Source: Rhodocyclaceae bacterium (lineage in GTDB: Bacteria > Pseudomonadota > Gammaproteobacteria > Burkholderiales > Rhodocyclaceae). From it: DNA of 64,000 bases. The notes under the pieces are model-generated. The model had not been told where the DNA came from and did not search any database. It saw only the letters and a program-made list of their open reading frames with translations. A program made the position numbers and the translations under genes. Positions 17,252-27,400 of this stretch are shown here, one piece after another. How positions within the stretch are numbered: position 1 is the stretch's first letter; the number at the start of each line of letters is the position of its first letter. The stretch lies in contig JACFMQ010000003.1 in assembly GCA_019455325.1 (NCBI GenBank), forward strand, positions 1 to 64,000. Direction: 5' to 3'.

Positions 17252-19313
17252 TTTCGAGGACTGGTGGTCGTTTCCCGGTGCCTGGGTCGAGGCGCCGAAC
17301 CAGCGCCGCAGCGGCTGGAGCGGCGTGGTGCGCGTCGAGGCGGCCGGGCGTTCCTTCTACGTCAAGCGCCAGTACCGGCACCTGTGCCGCGACCTGCGCC
17401 ATCCGTTCGGCTGGCCGACCGCCAGCCGCGAATGGCGCAACCTGCGCCGCCTCCGGGCGCTCGGCATCGCCGCGCCGCGGCCGGTGTTCCACGCCGTTCG
17501 CCGGGGCGAGGACGGCACCGAGGCGGTGCTCGTCACCGAGGCGCTGGACGGCTTTTCCCCGCTGGCCGAACTCGGCGCCATGCCGGCCGCCGGCCGGGAG
17601 GCCATCGCCCGCGCGCTGGGCGACTGCCTGGGCCGTCTGCACCGCGCCCGCCTGCAACACGGCTGCCTGTACGCCAAGCACGTCATGGTCCGGCTGGCGG
17701 ACGACGGTTCGCCGCAGGTGGCGCTGCTCGACCTGGAGAAGATGCGCGCCCGCCTCACGGGCCGCAAGGCGGCCGACCGCGATCTCGACCAGTTGCGCCG
17801 CCATCAGCGATTCTTCGATGACGCCGAATGGGCGACGCTGATCGACAGCCACGCCCGCGCCCTGCGCGGCGCGTCGCCGGCCGGGCCGCTTCGGCCGCCG
17901 CCCGCGCCGGCGGCGCCGCGCTATGATTCGCGGGATGCCCGCGACCGACCGAACCGCCCCGAAACGCCCGCCGACCCGCGTCCGCCGGCCGCCGCCGTTC
18001 GCCTGCCCGCCCGTCGGGAGGGGCGCCCTGCCGTGAGAACCTCGCTCGCCCGCCGCCTGTTCCGCACCATCTTCGCCATCGGCCTGATCAACGTGGCGAT
18101 CACGCTGATCGCCGTCGAATACATCTACGAGGACATGGAAGAGACGATCCTCGACCTCGAACTGACAGCCGAGCGCGCGAACTTCGAGCGGCAGATCGCC
18201 GATCCGGCGAAGGTGCAGTCTTGGCGCACGGCCTGGCTCGTCGCGCTCTACGTGCCGGACGGCGCCGACGAGCCGGAGGACATGCCGGAAATGTTCGCCG
18301 GCCGCGCGCCGCCGTTCTCCGCCGAGCTCGAGATCGGCGAGCGCACCTATCTCGTTTCCATCGAGCGCACCGCCGAGCCGCCGGGCGCGCTCTACCTGTC
18401 GCAGGACATTTCGCTGATGGAGGAACGCGAGGGGGTGACGCAGACGGTCACCGGGGTTCTCGCCGCGGGCATGCTGCTGCTCGGCTTCGTCCTCGCCCGC
18501 CTCGGCACGCGGCGCATCGTCGGCCCGCTCGACGAACTGGCCGGGCACATCGCCGGCATCTGTCCGGGCACGCCGTTCGCGCGCATCGGCAAGCGTTACG
18601 AGGACGAGGAGCTGGCCGCCATCGCGCGCACCCTCGACGAACTGCTCGACGCGCTGGACGCCTACGTGCGGCGCGAAAAGACGCTGGTCGCGCTGGCCAG
18701 CCACGAACTGCGCACGCCGGTGGCGGTGATCGCCGGCGCCGTCGACGTGCTCGAACAGCGCGGCACGCTCGGCGAGGCCGACCGGGACACGGTCGCCCGC
18801 ATCCGCCGCGCCACCGACGAAATGCGCGCCGACGTCGAGGCGCTGCTGAAGCTCGCCCGCCGCACCGACGACGCCGAGCGAAGCGCGCCGGTCGACCTCG
18901 GCGCAGCCGTGCGCGCGGTGGTCGCCGAACTGGAAAGCAGCGCGCCGGAACAGTCCGGCCGCATCGACTGCCGCTGCGACGCGTCGGCGCCGTGCATCGT
19001 CGCCGACCCGGCGCTGGTGCGGATGCTGCTGCGCAATCTGGTGCAGAACGCCCTGCGCCACACGCGCCAGGCCGTGCGCATCGACGTCGGGGGCAGCGGC
19101 CTGCGCATCGCCGACGAGGGCCAGGGGCTGCCGGAACACGTCCGGGCGCGCCTCGCCGGCGACGTGGCGGGCGAGGTGCCGGAGGACGGCCTCGGCCTGT
19201 TCATCGTCCGCCTGATCTGCGAACGCCTCGGCTGGCAGTTGCGCATCCGGCGCAGCGACACCGGCGGCACCGTTCTCGACATTCTTTTTCCGCCGACGGC
19301 CAATGGGTCATAA
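17232..19313 (+). CDS. InaA/WarB-like LPS kinase and ColS-like sensor kinase in one open frame
   Basis: A single 693-codon frame has two parts. Residues 1 to about 216 are an InaA/WaaP-type lipopolysaccharide kinase (VKRQYRHLCRDLRHPFG, catalytic HGCLYAKH, metal-binding LLDLEKMRAR). Residues 268-693 are a sensor kinase with two membrane helices, a Glu-rich periplasmic loop (EDMEE, EPEDMPEMF), HAMP, HisKA (ALASHELRTPVAVIAG) and HATPase (GLGLFIVRLICERLGW). The link (217-267) is Pro/Arg/Ala-rich and looks like former intergenic DNA without a stop. An internal GTG at 18033 with GGGAGGGG upstream could start ColS separately. Either a fusion or two overlapping products is possible. Confidence 0.8.
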   Translation: MSCAAPDFEDWWSFPGAWVEAPNQRRSGWSGVVRVEAAGRSFYVKRQYRHLCRDLRHPFGWPTASREWRNLRRLRALGIAAPRPVFHAVRRGEDGTEAVLVTEALDGFSPLAELGAMPAAGREAIARALGDCLGRLHRARLQHGCLYAKHVMVRLADDGSPQVALLDLEKMRARLTGRKAADRDLDQLRRHQRFFDDAEWATLIDSHARALRGASPAGPLRPPPAPAAPRYDSRDARDRPNRPETPADPRPPAAAVRLPARREGRPAVRTSLARRLFRTIFAIGLINVAITLIAVEYIYEDMEETILDLELTAERANFERQIADPAKVQSWRTAWLVALYVPDGADEPEDMPEMFAGRAPPFSAELEIGERTYLVSIERTAEPPGALYLSQDISLMEEREGVTQTVTGVLAAGMLLLGFVLARLGTRRIVGPLDELAGHIAGICPGTPFARIGKRYEDEELAAIARTLDELLDALDAYVRREKTLVALASHELRTPVAVIAGAVDVLEQRGTLGEADRDTVARIRRATDEMRADVEALLKLARRTDDAERSAPVDLGAAVRAVVAELESSAPEQSGRIDCRCDASAPCIVADPALVRMLLRNLVQNALRHTRQAVRIDVGGSGLRIADEGQGLPEHVRARLAGDVAGEVPEDGLGLFIVRLICERLGWQLRIRRSDTGGTVLDILFPPTANGS
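17922..18035 (+). promoter_or_regulatory. colS: Possible internal promoter and start for ColS
   Basis: Inside the open frame, a TATGAT -10-like box (17922-17927), a GGGAGGGG Shine-Dalgarno (18015-18022) and a GTG codon at 18033 (start VRTSLARRLFRTIF) are arranged like a gene start. Translation from this GTG would give a complete 426-residue ColS kinase without the lipopolysaccharide-kinase part. Confidence 0.5.
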
Positions 19314-19361
19314 TCGGACATACCATCGGCCCGCGCGCCGACGCACACGACGGACACAAAA

Positions 19362-19802
19362 ATGACGCAAAACCTCACGCCCCAACAGATCGCCGAACGC
19401 TGCGCCGAGCTCATGTGGCCCGACGACCGGGCGGCGCAGGGGCTCGGCATCGAGCTCGTGCGCGTCGCGCCCGGCGAGGCGGTGGCGCGGATGACGGTGC
19501 GCGCGGACATGGTGAACGGCCACGACACCTGCCACGGCGGCTTCATCTTCGCGCTCGCCGACGTCGCCTTCGCCTACGCCTGCAACACCTTCAACGTGCG
19601 CACCGTCGCCGCCGGCGTCGACATCAACTTCATCGCCCCGGCGCACACCGGCGAAGTGCTCGGCGCGCACGGACGGGCCCGGCACCAGGGCGGACGCAGC
19701 GGGATCTACGACATCGAGGTGAAGAACGGCAAGGATGAACTGATCGCCGTCTTCCGCGGCCGCTCGACCCGCGTCGGCGGCCATTTCTTCGAGGCCGGCT
19801 GA
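19362..19802 (+). CDS. paaI: Hydroxyphenylacetyl-CoA thioesterase PaaI
   Basis: This 146-residue hot-dog-fold thioesterase has the PaaI signature NGHDTCHGGFIFALADVAFA, including the catalytic Asp, and AAGVDINFIAPAH. PaaI hydrolyses dead-end phenylacetyl-CoA-type esters during aromatic degradation. No other paa genes are in view, though aryl-pyruvate oxidoreductase genes lie about 20 kb away. It starts about 48 bases after the ColS stop and has a CATAAT-like box in the gap. Confidence 0.9.
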   Translation: MTQNLTPQQIAERCAELMWPDDRAAQGLGIELVRVAPGEAVARMTVRADMVNGHDTCHGGFIFALADVAFAYACNTFNVRTVAAGVDINFIAPAHTGEVLGAHGRARHQGGRSGIYDIEVKNGKDELIAVFRGRSTRVGGHFFEAG

Positions 19803-19967
19803 ATGCGCGCCCGCGGCCTGCCGCCGTCCCGGCCGGGAACGGCGCCGCCGGCCGGCAGTCTACCGTCGGCACTGCCGGCCGGAGCGACGACACGTTTCAG
19901 ATACATTTGTCGCTGGTTTCGGTTACGTACCGGCCAAGATTTAACATTCTGGCCGTAGGCGCCTGCC

Positions 19968-19973
19968 TATAAT
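19968..19973 (+). promoter_or_regulatory. TATAAT -10 box upstream of the Aer-like receptor
   Basis: A perfect TATAAT lies 62 bp before the GTG start of the chemoreceptor gene, in a 232-bp gap that otherwise contains only a GC-rich imperfect palindrome after paaI. No convincing -35 stands at 16-18 bp; the hexamer at 17 bp is CATTCT. Confidence 0.45.
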
Positions 19974-20034
19974 CGCGTGATGCCCCGACTATGCGGTTCG
20001 TAATATAACGAACAAGAACACTGGAAAGACCTAC

Positions 20035-21669
20035 GTGAAGATCAATCTGCCCGTCACCGACGCGGAATCCCTTCTCCCCGAAGATGAGTTCATCTATTCA
20101 CGCACCAACCTCAAGGGCATCGTCGAGGAAGCCAACGAAGCCTTCTGCAAGGTCAGCGGCTTCACCCGCGAGGAGCTGGTCGGCAAGAACCACAACATGG
20201 TCCGCCACCCCGACATGCCGCCGGCCGCGTTCGAGGATCTCTGGCGCGACCTGAAGAACGGCCGCCCGTGGCGCGGCATCGTCAAGAACCGGCGCAAGGA
20301 CGGCGGCTTCTACTGGGTCGTCGCCAACGTGTCGCCGGTGCGCGAGCACGGCAAGATCGTCGGCTACCAGTCGGTGCGCAGCCGCCCGAAGCCCGAGGAG
20401 ATCGCCGCCGCCGACGCCGCCTACAGGCGGGTGCGGGAGGGCGACACGTCGATCTACGTCGAGCACGGCCGGGTCGTCAAGAAGCGCCCGGCCTGGCTGA
20501 CCGCGCTGCTCACGCTGCGCAGCCAGATGTCGCTCGCCGGGCTGGCCGGCGTCGGCGCTTCCCTGCTGCTGCTGCTCGCCGCCAGCGGCCGCGTCGCGCT
20601 GCCGGCCGAGGCGCTGACGGCGGTCGCCGCGGCGACCCTGCTCGGCTCGCTGTATTTCCTGTTCATCTACACGCCGGCGGTCAACCGCGACCTGAACGCG
20701 GCCTCCGACTGGCTCGAGCGCGTGCTGCGCACCGGCGACCTGCGCGGGCGCATCGACCTCGACCGCCGCGACGTCATCGGCGGCATCGCGCGCAAGACGG
20801 ACAGCTTCATCTCCAGCATCCAGGCCGTGCTGCAGGGCGTCGCCGACGTCGCCGGCCAGGTCGACTACGCGGCGCAGGAAGTGAACACCGGGATCAAGGA
20901 CGTGCACCGGGCGGCCGAGGAGCAGACCCGCGCCACGTCGGCGGCGGCCGCGGCCGCCGAGGAGGTGACGGTGTCGATCAGCGAGGTGGCGGCCAACGCC
21001 CAGGAAACGCGCGGCACCGCCGAGCAGGCCGGGCAGACCGCGCAGGAAGGCGCCCGCGTCACCAACGACGCGACGGCGACGATCCAGACGCTGGCCGACA
21101 CCGTGCAGCGCTCGGCCGAGCACGTCGAGTCGCTCGGCACGCGCTCCGAGGAGATCAGCCGCATCGCCGGCGTCATCAAGGAGATCGCCGACCAGACCAA
21201 CCTGCTCGCCCTGAACGCCGCCATCGAGGCGGCGCGCGCCGGCGAGCAGGGGCGCGGCTTCGCCGTCGTCGCCGACGAGGTGCGCAAACTCGCCGAACGC
21301 ACCGGCAAGGCGACGCAGGAAATCAGCGCGATGATCCAGACCATCCAGCAGGAGACCGGCACCGCGGTCGATGGCATGCGCGCCGGCGCCCGCCACGTCG
21401 CCAGCGGCGTGCAGCTGGTCGGCGAGACCGAGAACTCGCTGCGCCGGATCAACGAGGAAATGGCGGCGACGGTGCGCATGGTGTCCGACATCTCGCACGC
21501 CTCGCGCGAGCAGCAGACGGCGATGACCATGCTCGGCCAGGATCTGGAGCAGGTGGCGATGATGACCGAGCAGAACGCCACCGCCGTCGCCCAGACGACG
21601 GAGATGGTCGACTACCTGGAAAACGTCGTCCAGCGGATGCGCAAGGCCGTCCACCAGTACGACCTCTGA
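20035..21669 (+). CDS. PAS-containing (Aer-like) methyl-accepting chemotaxis protein
   Basis: This 544-residue receptor has an N-terminal cytoplasmic PAS domain (about 15-125; [36 protein letters not shown]). Two adjacent membrane helices (about 165-215) and an MCP signalling domain with the invariant hairpin [20 protein letters not shown] follow. This Aer layout suggests sensing of redox or oxygen via a PAS-bound flavin or haem rather than a periplasmic ligand. The start is a GTG with GGAAAG upstream. Confidence 0.9.
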   Translation: MKINLPVTDAESLLPEDEFIYSRTNLKGIVEEANEAFCKVSGFTREELVGKNHNMVRHPDMPPAAFEDLWRDLKNGRPWRGIVKNRRKDGGFYWVVANVSPVREHGKIVGYQSVRSRPKPEEIAAADAAYRRVREGDTSIYVEHGRVVKKRPAWLTALLTLRSQMSLAGLAGVGASLLLLLAASGRVALPAEALTAVAAATLLGSLYFLFIYTPAVNRDLNAASDWLERVLRTGDLRGRIDLDRRDVIGGIARKTDSFISSIQAVLQGVADVAGQVDYAAQEVNTGIKDVHRAAEEQTRATSAAAAAAEEVTVSISEVAANAQETRGTAEQAGQTAQEGARVTNDATATIQTLADTVQRSAEHVESLGTRSEEISRIAGVIKEIADQTNLLALNAAIEAARAGEQGRGFAVVADEVRKLAERTGKATQEISAMIQTIQQETGTAVDGMRAGARHVASGVQLVGETENSLRRINEEMAATVRMVSDISHASREQQTAMTMLGQDLEQVAMMTEQNATAVAQTTEMVDYLENVVQRMRKAVHQYDL

Positions 21670-21688
21670 CGCTCGCCCTCCCTCGCCC

Positions 21689-22003
21689 TCAGCCCGTCGC
21701 CACCAGCCCGCGGCGGCCGCGCCTGAGCAGCCGGCCGAGCCGGCGCTCGGCCTCGGCCGCCGACGCGCAGGCGTGCTCGGGATAGGCGTTGCAGGCGGCC
21801 CAGCGGCCGTCGGCGAGCGGCACGGCGGCGACCGGGCGGCCGCCGTCGACGGCGGCGACGATGGCGCCGCCGGGCCGTTCCCAGGCGGCGACGACGAGAT
21901 CCATCGCCTCGTCGCGCGGCAGGTCGAGCGCGACCAGCGCGTCGAGCGCGGATTCGTGCTCGGAGCGGACGACGGCGGGGAAATAGCGGCGGGCGGCTTC
22001 CAC
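21689..22003 (-). CDS. Small conserved-looking hypothetical protein
   Basis: A 104-codon frame reads from a GTG (VEAARRYFPAVVRSEHESAL) and carries a predicted helical N-terminus followed by a beta-rich AIVAAVDGGRPVAAVPLADG. It is divergent from the ubiH-like gene with 69 bp between, and ends near the receptor stop. The composition looks like a real protein rather than shadow frame. I recognise no family. Confidence 0.5.
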   Translation of the reverse strand: MEAARRYFPAVVRSEHESALDALVALDLPRDEAMDLVVAAWERPGGAIVAAVDGGRPVAAVPLADGRWAACNAYPEHACASAAEAERRLGRLLRRGRRGLVATG

Positions 22004-22072
22004 GCCCCGGTTTTTACTTGTAAAACGGCGCCGGCACAAGGCAAAATCCCCGTTCCCGTTTTTGCCCGCACC

Positions 22073-23233
22073 ATGCATTTCGACCTGATCATCGTCGGCG
22101 GCGGACTGGCCGGCCTGTCGCTGGCCTGCGCGCTGCGCGACGCTCCCCTGCGCATCGCCCTTCTCGAACAGCGCCCGCCGCGGCGCCCGGAAGGCTGGGA
22201 CGCGCGCGTCTATGCGATCAGCCCGGCGAACCGCGACTTCCTCGAACGCATCGGCGTCTGGAAGCACCTCGACGCGACGCGCATCGCGCCGATCGCCGCC
22301 ATGGCGGTCCGCGGCGACGCCGGCGCGCGCCTCGACTTCTCGGCCTACGAGACCGGCGTCGGCGAACTCGGCTTCATCCTCGAATCCTCGCTGATGGCCT
22401 GCGAGCTGTGGGAGAACGTCAAGCGCCAGGGCAACGTCGACCTCTTCTCCCCGGCCTCGCCGCAGCGCGTCGAGATGCGCGAGGACGCGGCCTTGCTCGG
22501 GCTGGCCGACGGCCGCACCCTCTCCGCCCGCCTGCTGGTCGCCGCCGACGGCCGCGACTCCTGGCTGCGCCGCGCCTGCGGGCTCGACGCCTTCGACACG
22601 CACTACAACGAGCAGGGCGTCGTCGCCAACTTCGCCTGCGAGCGGCCGCACCGCGGCATCGCCCGCCAGTGGTTCCGCGACGACGGCGTGCTCGCCTGGC
22701 TGCCGCTGCCGGAGCAGCGCATCTCCATCGTCTGGTCGGCGCCGGACGCGCTCGCCGACGAACTCGTCGCGCTGCCGCCGGACGCGCTCTGCGCCCGCGT
22801 CGCCGCCGCCGGCGAGCATGCGCTCGGCGACCTGTCGCCGCTGACGCCGGCCGCCGCCTTCCCGCTGCGCCTGATGCGCGTGCCGAAGGTGGTGGCGCCG
22901 CGGCTGGCGCTGATCGGTGACGCCGCGCACGGCATCCACCCGCTCTCCGGGCACGGCATCAACCTCGGCTATCAGGACGCGCGCACGCTCGCCGGGGTGC
23001 TCGCCGACTGCCAGCCCTGGCACGACGTCGGCAGCCTGCGCGTGCTCGAACGCTACCAGCGCGCGCGCCGGGAAGAGGTGCTGCTGCTGCAGACCGCCAC
23101 CGACGCGCTGCGCCGCCTGTTCAAGACCGACCTGCCGGGGCTGCGACCGCTGCGCAATCTCGGAATGAACCTCACCAACGCCCTGCCGCTCTTAAAGAAC
23201 ACGCTCGCCCGCTACGCGCTGGGCACGCTGTGA
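22073..23233 (+). CDS. UbiH/UbiF/VisC family FAD-dependent hydroxylase
   Basis: This 386-residue flavoprotein monooxygenase has N-terminal dinucleotide motif LIIVGGGLAGLSLACAL, a middle motif VAADGRDSWLRRACG and a second FAD motif LIGDAAHGIHPLSGHGINLG. These are hallmarks of ubiquinone-ring hydroxylases. Which ring carbon it hydroxylates (UbiH, UbiF, UbiI, UbiL or UbiM role) cannot be told. It is followed 28 bases later by dsbC in the same direction. Confidence 0.92.
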   Translation: MHFDLIIVGGGLAGLSLACALRDAPLRIALLEQRPPRRPEGWDARVYAISPANRDFLERIGVWKHLDATRIAPIAAMAVRGDAGARLDFSAYETGVGELGFILESSLMACELWENVKRQGNVDLFSPASPQRVEMREDAALLGLADGRTLSARLLVAADGRDSWLRRACGLDAFDTHYNEQGVVANFACERPHRGIARQWFRDDGVLAWLPLPEQRISIVWSAPDALADELVALPPDALCARVAAAGEHALGDLSPLTPAAAFPLRLMRVPKVVAPRLALIGDAAHGIHPLSGHGINLGYQDARTLAGVLADCQPWHDVGSLRVLERYQRARREEVLLLQTATDALRRLFKTDLPGLRPLRNLGMNLTNALPLLKNTLARYALGTL

Positions 23234-23261
23234 GCCCCGACCACCCCCCATGGAGAAGCGC

Positions 23262-23969
23262 ATGCTGAAGAAACTGCTGCCGTCGCTGATCGGCCTGACG
23301 CTGGCCGCCGGCGCCGTCGCCGACGAAGCCACGGTGAAGAAGAACTTCGAGGCGAAGTTCGGCGTCAAGGCCGACAGCGTGGCCAAGGCCGGCTACCTCG
23401 GTCTCTACGAGATCTACGCCGACGGGCAGATCATCTACGGCGACGAGAAGGGCACGGCCTTCGTCGTCGGCCCGCTGATCGACGGCAAGACGATGAAGAA
23501 CGTCACGCAGGAACGCATGAACAAGCTGAGCGCGATCAAGTGGAGCGACCTGCCGCTCGAACGCGCGGTCAAGCAGGTGCGCGGCGACGGCCGGCGCCTG
23601 CTGGCCTCCTTCGAGGACCCGAACTGCGGCTACTGCAAGCGGCTGGCGCGGGACCTGCTGAAGCTCGACAACGTCACCATCTACACCTTCCTCTACCCGA
23701 TCCTGTCGCCGGACTCGGTCGACAAATCCAAGCAGATCTGGTGCGCCGACGATCGCGCCAAGGCGTGGAACGACTGGATGGTGGACGGCCGGGCGCCGAC
23801 CGGCCGGGGCGACTGCGACACGACGGCGATCGCCCGCAACCAGGAGTTCGGCCGCAAGCTGAACATCAACGGCACGCCGACGCTGTTCTTCGCCGACGGC
23901 GAGCGCATTCCGGGCGCCGTGCCGCTGGCGCGGATCGAGGAGAAGCTGTCGCAGACGGCCGGCAGGTAG
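23262..23969 (+). CDS. dsbC: Thiol:disulfide interchange protein DsbC
   Basis: This 235-residue periplasmic isomerase has a signal peptide (MLKKLLPSLIGLTLAAGAVA), an N-terminal dimerisation domain (about 20-85; LYEIYADGQIIYGDEKG) and a thioredoxin domain with active-site CGYC (122-125) and cis-Pro in INGTPTLFFADG. I chose the second ATG because GGAGAAG sits six bases upstream; the ATG four codons earlier is poorly placed. It corrects wrong disulfides in exported proteins and depends on DsbD for electrons. Confidence 0.93.
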   Translation: MLKKLLPSLIGLTLAAGAVADEATVKKNFEAKFGVKADSVAKAGYLGLYEIYADGQIIYGDEKGTAFVVGPLIDGKTMKNVTQERMNKLSAIKWSDLPLERAVKQVRGDGRRLLASFEDPNCGYCKRLARDLLKLDNVTIYTFLYPILSPDSVDKSKQIWCADDRAKAWNDWMVDGRAPTGRGDCDTTAIARNQEFGRKLNINGTPTLFFADGERIPGAVPLARIEEKLSQTAGR

Positions 23970-24005
23970 GCCGCGCGCCGCGGCGCACGGCCCTGGGCGG
24001 CCGCC

Positions 24006-24389
24006 CTACTTCAGCGCGAAGCGGACGGTCGCGGTCGGCTTGCCGGGCAGCTTCACCGCCGCCACGACCTTGGCGCCGGCCACGGGAAACGAACCCTTCG
24101 CCTCCAGGAAGTCACCGGCCGGCCTGAGCTCGACCTCCTGCTTCTCGCCGCCGGCGAGCAGCGTCAGCTTCGCGCTGGCGCCGGCTACGTCGACCGCTTT
24201 GCCGTGGTCGCGCACGTGCAGCCGGATCAGCTCGGGCGCGGCGACCAGTTCGTAGTCGACGTCCTTGACCTCGGCGACGACGCCGCCGTGCAGCGGCGCG
24301 TGGTCGTGATCGTGGTCGTGCTTGCCGGCGGCGTGCGCCAGACCGGCAAGGCCGAGGACGGCGGCGGCGATCAGGGAGAGGGTCTTCAT
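24006..24389 (-). CDS. Small periplasmic His-rich protein of the metal-efflux cluster
   Basis: This 127-residue exported protein has a signal peptide (MKTLSLIAAAVLGLAGLAHA) followed by a His/Asp cluster GKHDHDHDHAPLHGG and a beta-rich domain. It lies 29 bases after the RND pump gene and is probably the last gene of that operon. The His/Asp tract suggests metal binding in the periplasm. I do not recognise a characterised family, so the role is inferred from composition and location. Confidence 0.8.
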   Translation of the reverse strand: MKTLSLIAAAVLGLAGLAHAAGKHDHDHDHAPLHGGVVAEVKDVDYELVAAPELIRLHVRDHGKAVDVAGASAKLTLLAGGEKQEVELRPAGDFLEAKGSFPVAGAKVVAAVKLPGKPTATVRFALK

Positions 24390-24418
24390 CGTCTTTCCTT
24401 TCGTGGGTGAATGAAGCG

Positions 24419-27400
24419 TCAAAGGGCGCCGGCGTCGCGGTCGGCGGTCAGGCGCTCGGCGTCGCGCCGGCCGAACAGCCAGAACATCGCCGGCGTCAGG
24501 AAGGTGTCGAGCAGCGTCGAGCTGATCAGGCCGGAGAAGATGACCACGGCCACCGGATGCAGGATCTCGGTGCCCGGCCGCTCGGCCTCGAAGAGCAGCG
24601 GCGCCAGCGCGAAGGCGGTGACCAGCGCCGTCATCAGCACCGGGGAGAGGCGTTCCAGCGAGCCGCGCAGGATCATCGCGCGGTCGAAGGCTTCGCCCTC
24701 CATGCGCATCAGGTTGATGTAGTGGCTGACCTTGAGGATGCCGTTCCGCACCGAGATGCCGGCGAGCGTGATGAAGCCGACCAGCGCCGCCACCGACAGC
24801 GGCTGCCCGGAGAGCCACAGCCCGATCACCGCGCCGACCAGCGCCAGCGGAATGTTGGCCATGATCAGCACCGAGAGCCGCACCGACTTGTAGCGCGAGA
24901 ACAGCACCGTGAACATCAGCGCCAGCGAGACGACCGAGAGCAGGCCGACCAGGCGCGAAGCCTCCTCCTGCGCCTGGAACTGCCCGCCGACGGTGACGAA
25001 GTAGCCCTCCGGCAGCCGCGTCTCGGCGATGGTCTTGCGGATATCGGCGACGATGTCGGAGAGCGCCCGCCCCTGTGCGTTCGCCGAAATGACGATGCGC
25101 CGGCGGCCGTCGTCGCGGCTGATCTGGTTCGGCCCGTCGTCGTCCTCGATGCTGGCGATGCGCGAGAGCGGCACGCGCCCGCCCGGCGTCTCGATCAGGA
25201 TGCGGCCGAGCCCGTCGAGCGAGCGCGCCGACTCCGGCAGGCGCACGACCAGCGCGAAGCGCCGCCCGCCCTCGACGATCTGCGCCACCTTCTCGCCCTC
25301 GACCAGGCTTTGCAGCGTCGCCAGCACCTGCGGCGCCGGCACGCCGTACTGCGCGGCCGCCGCGTAGTCGATGCGCACCTTGATCTGCGGCGCCAGCACC
25401 TGCTTCTCGATCTCCAGGTCGGCGAGGCCGGGGATGGCGGCGAGCCGGCCGCGCAGCGCGTCGGCCTGGCCGCGCAGCGTGTCGAGGTCCTCGCCGAAGA
25501 TCTTGACGGCGATCTGCGAGCGCACGCCGGAGAGCATGTGGTCGATGCGGTGCGAGATCGGCTGGCCGATGCCGGCCGCGGCCGGCAGGTTGACGAGCCG
25601 GCCGCGGATGTCGGCGGCGATCTCGTCCATCGGCCGGGTGAGTTCGGACGCGGGCTTGAGGCCGACGTCCAGTTCGCTGACGTGCACGCCCTCGGCGTGC
25701 TCGTCGAGCTCGGCGCGGCCGCTGCGCCGGCCGACGTGCACCACCTCCGGCACCTGCCGCACCAGCACTTCGGCCTCGCTCGCCAGCGCCGACGACTCGG
25801 CCAGCGTCACGCCGGGGTCGAGGCGCAGGCCGACGAGCAGCGTGCCTTCGTTGAACGGCGGCAGGAAGGTCTTCGGGAAGAAGGGCACGGCCGCCGCCGC
25901 CAGCAGCACGGCGACGACGCCGGCGGCGAGCGCCGCGCGCGGCCGCTCGAGCACCGCCGCCAGGCTCCGGCGGTAGCCGGCCTTGAGCCAGGCGAGCAGC
26001 CGCGTGTCGCCGTGGTCGAGCGACTTCATGCGCGGCAGCAGGTAGAAGGAGAGCACCGGCGTGACCGTCACCGAGACCACCAGCGAGGCCAGCGTGGACA
26101 CGATGAAGGCGACGCCGAGCGGCACGAACAGCCGTCCCTCCATGCCCGGCAGCGCAAAGAGCGGCAGGAAGACGAGGACGATGATCACCGTCGCGTAGAG
26201 GATCGCCGAACGCACCTCCATCGTCGCCCGCGCCACCAGTTCGATCGGGTGCAGCCGGTGCTCGCCGTGTTTGGCGCGGTCTTCCTTGAGCCGGCGCAGC
26301 ACGTTCTCGACGCCGACCACCGCGTCGTCGACCAGGCCGCCGATGGCGATGGCCAGGCCGCCGAGCGTCATGGTGTTGATCGACAGGCCGTAATGCTTGA
26401 ACACCAGCGCGGTCATGAAGATCGACACCGGAATCGCGGTCAGCGCGATCACCGTCGGCCGCAGCGTGCCGAGGAAGAAGAAGAGGATCACCGCGACGAA
26501 GACCGAGGCGCCGATCAGCTTGCCCTGCAGCGTCGAGATCGAGGCTTCGATGAAGCTGGCCTGGCGGAAGGTGACCTGCGGCGCCTCCATGCCGGCCGGC
26601 AGCGATTTCTGCAGGTCGGCGAGCGCCGCCTCGATGCTGCGCGTCAGATGGATGGTGTCGGCCGTCGGCTGCTTCTGGATGCCGAGGATCACCGCCGGCC
26701 GGCCCTCGAAGCCGGCGTCGCCGCGCTTGATCGCCGGCGCGAAGGTCACCTCGGCGATCTGCCGCAGCAGCACCGGCTGGCCGTTCCGCGCGGTCAGCGC
26801 CAGGTTCTTCAGGTCGTCGAGGCGCGAGCTGCGGCCGAGGTGGCGGATCAGGTATTCGCGGCCGTTCAGTTCGAGGAAGCCGCCCGAGGTGTTCGCCGAG
26901 AAGCCCCGGAGCGCGCCGGCAAGCTGCTCCTGCGAGATGCCCAGCCCGGCCATGCGCACGGTGTCCGGCTGCACCTGGAACTGGCGCACTTCGCCGCCGA
27001 TCGGGATCACCTGCGCAACGCCGGGCACGGCCATCAGGCGCGGGCGCAGCACCCAGTCGGCGTACTCGCGCACCTGCATCGGCAAGATTCGGGCGGTGTC
27101 GATCGGAATCGCGATCTGCATGATCTCGCCCATCACCGAGCTGACCGGCCCCATGCGCGGCACGACGCCCGGCGGCAGCCCCTCCTCCATCGCCGACAGG
27201 CGCTCGGCGACCATCTGCCGGGCGCGGAAGACGTCGGTGGACCAGTCGAAGACGACATAGACGAAGGACAGGCCGGCGCTGGAAGTCGAGCGCACGCCCT
27301 CGACGCCGGGCAGGCCGTTCATCGTCGTCTCCAGCGGGAAGGTGATCAGTTGCTCCACCTCCTCGGCGGCCATGCCGCCGGCCTCGGTCATGACGGTGAC

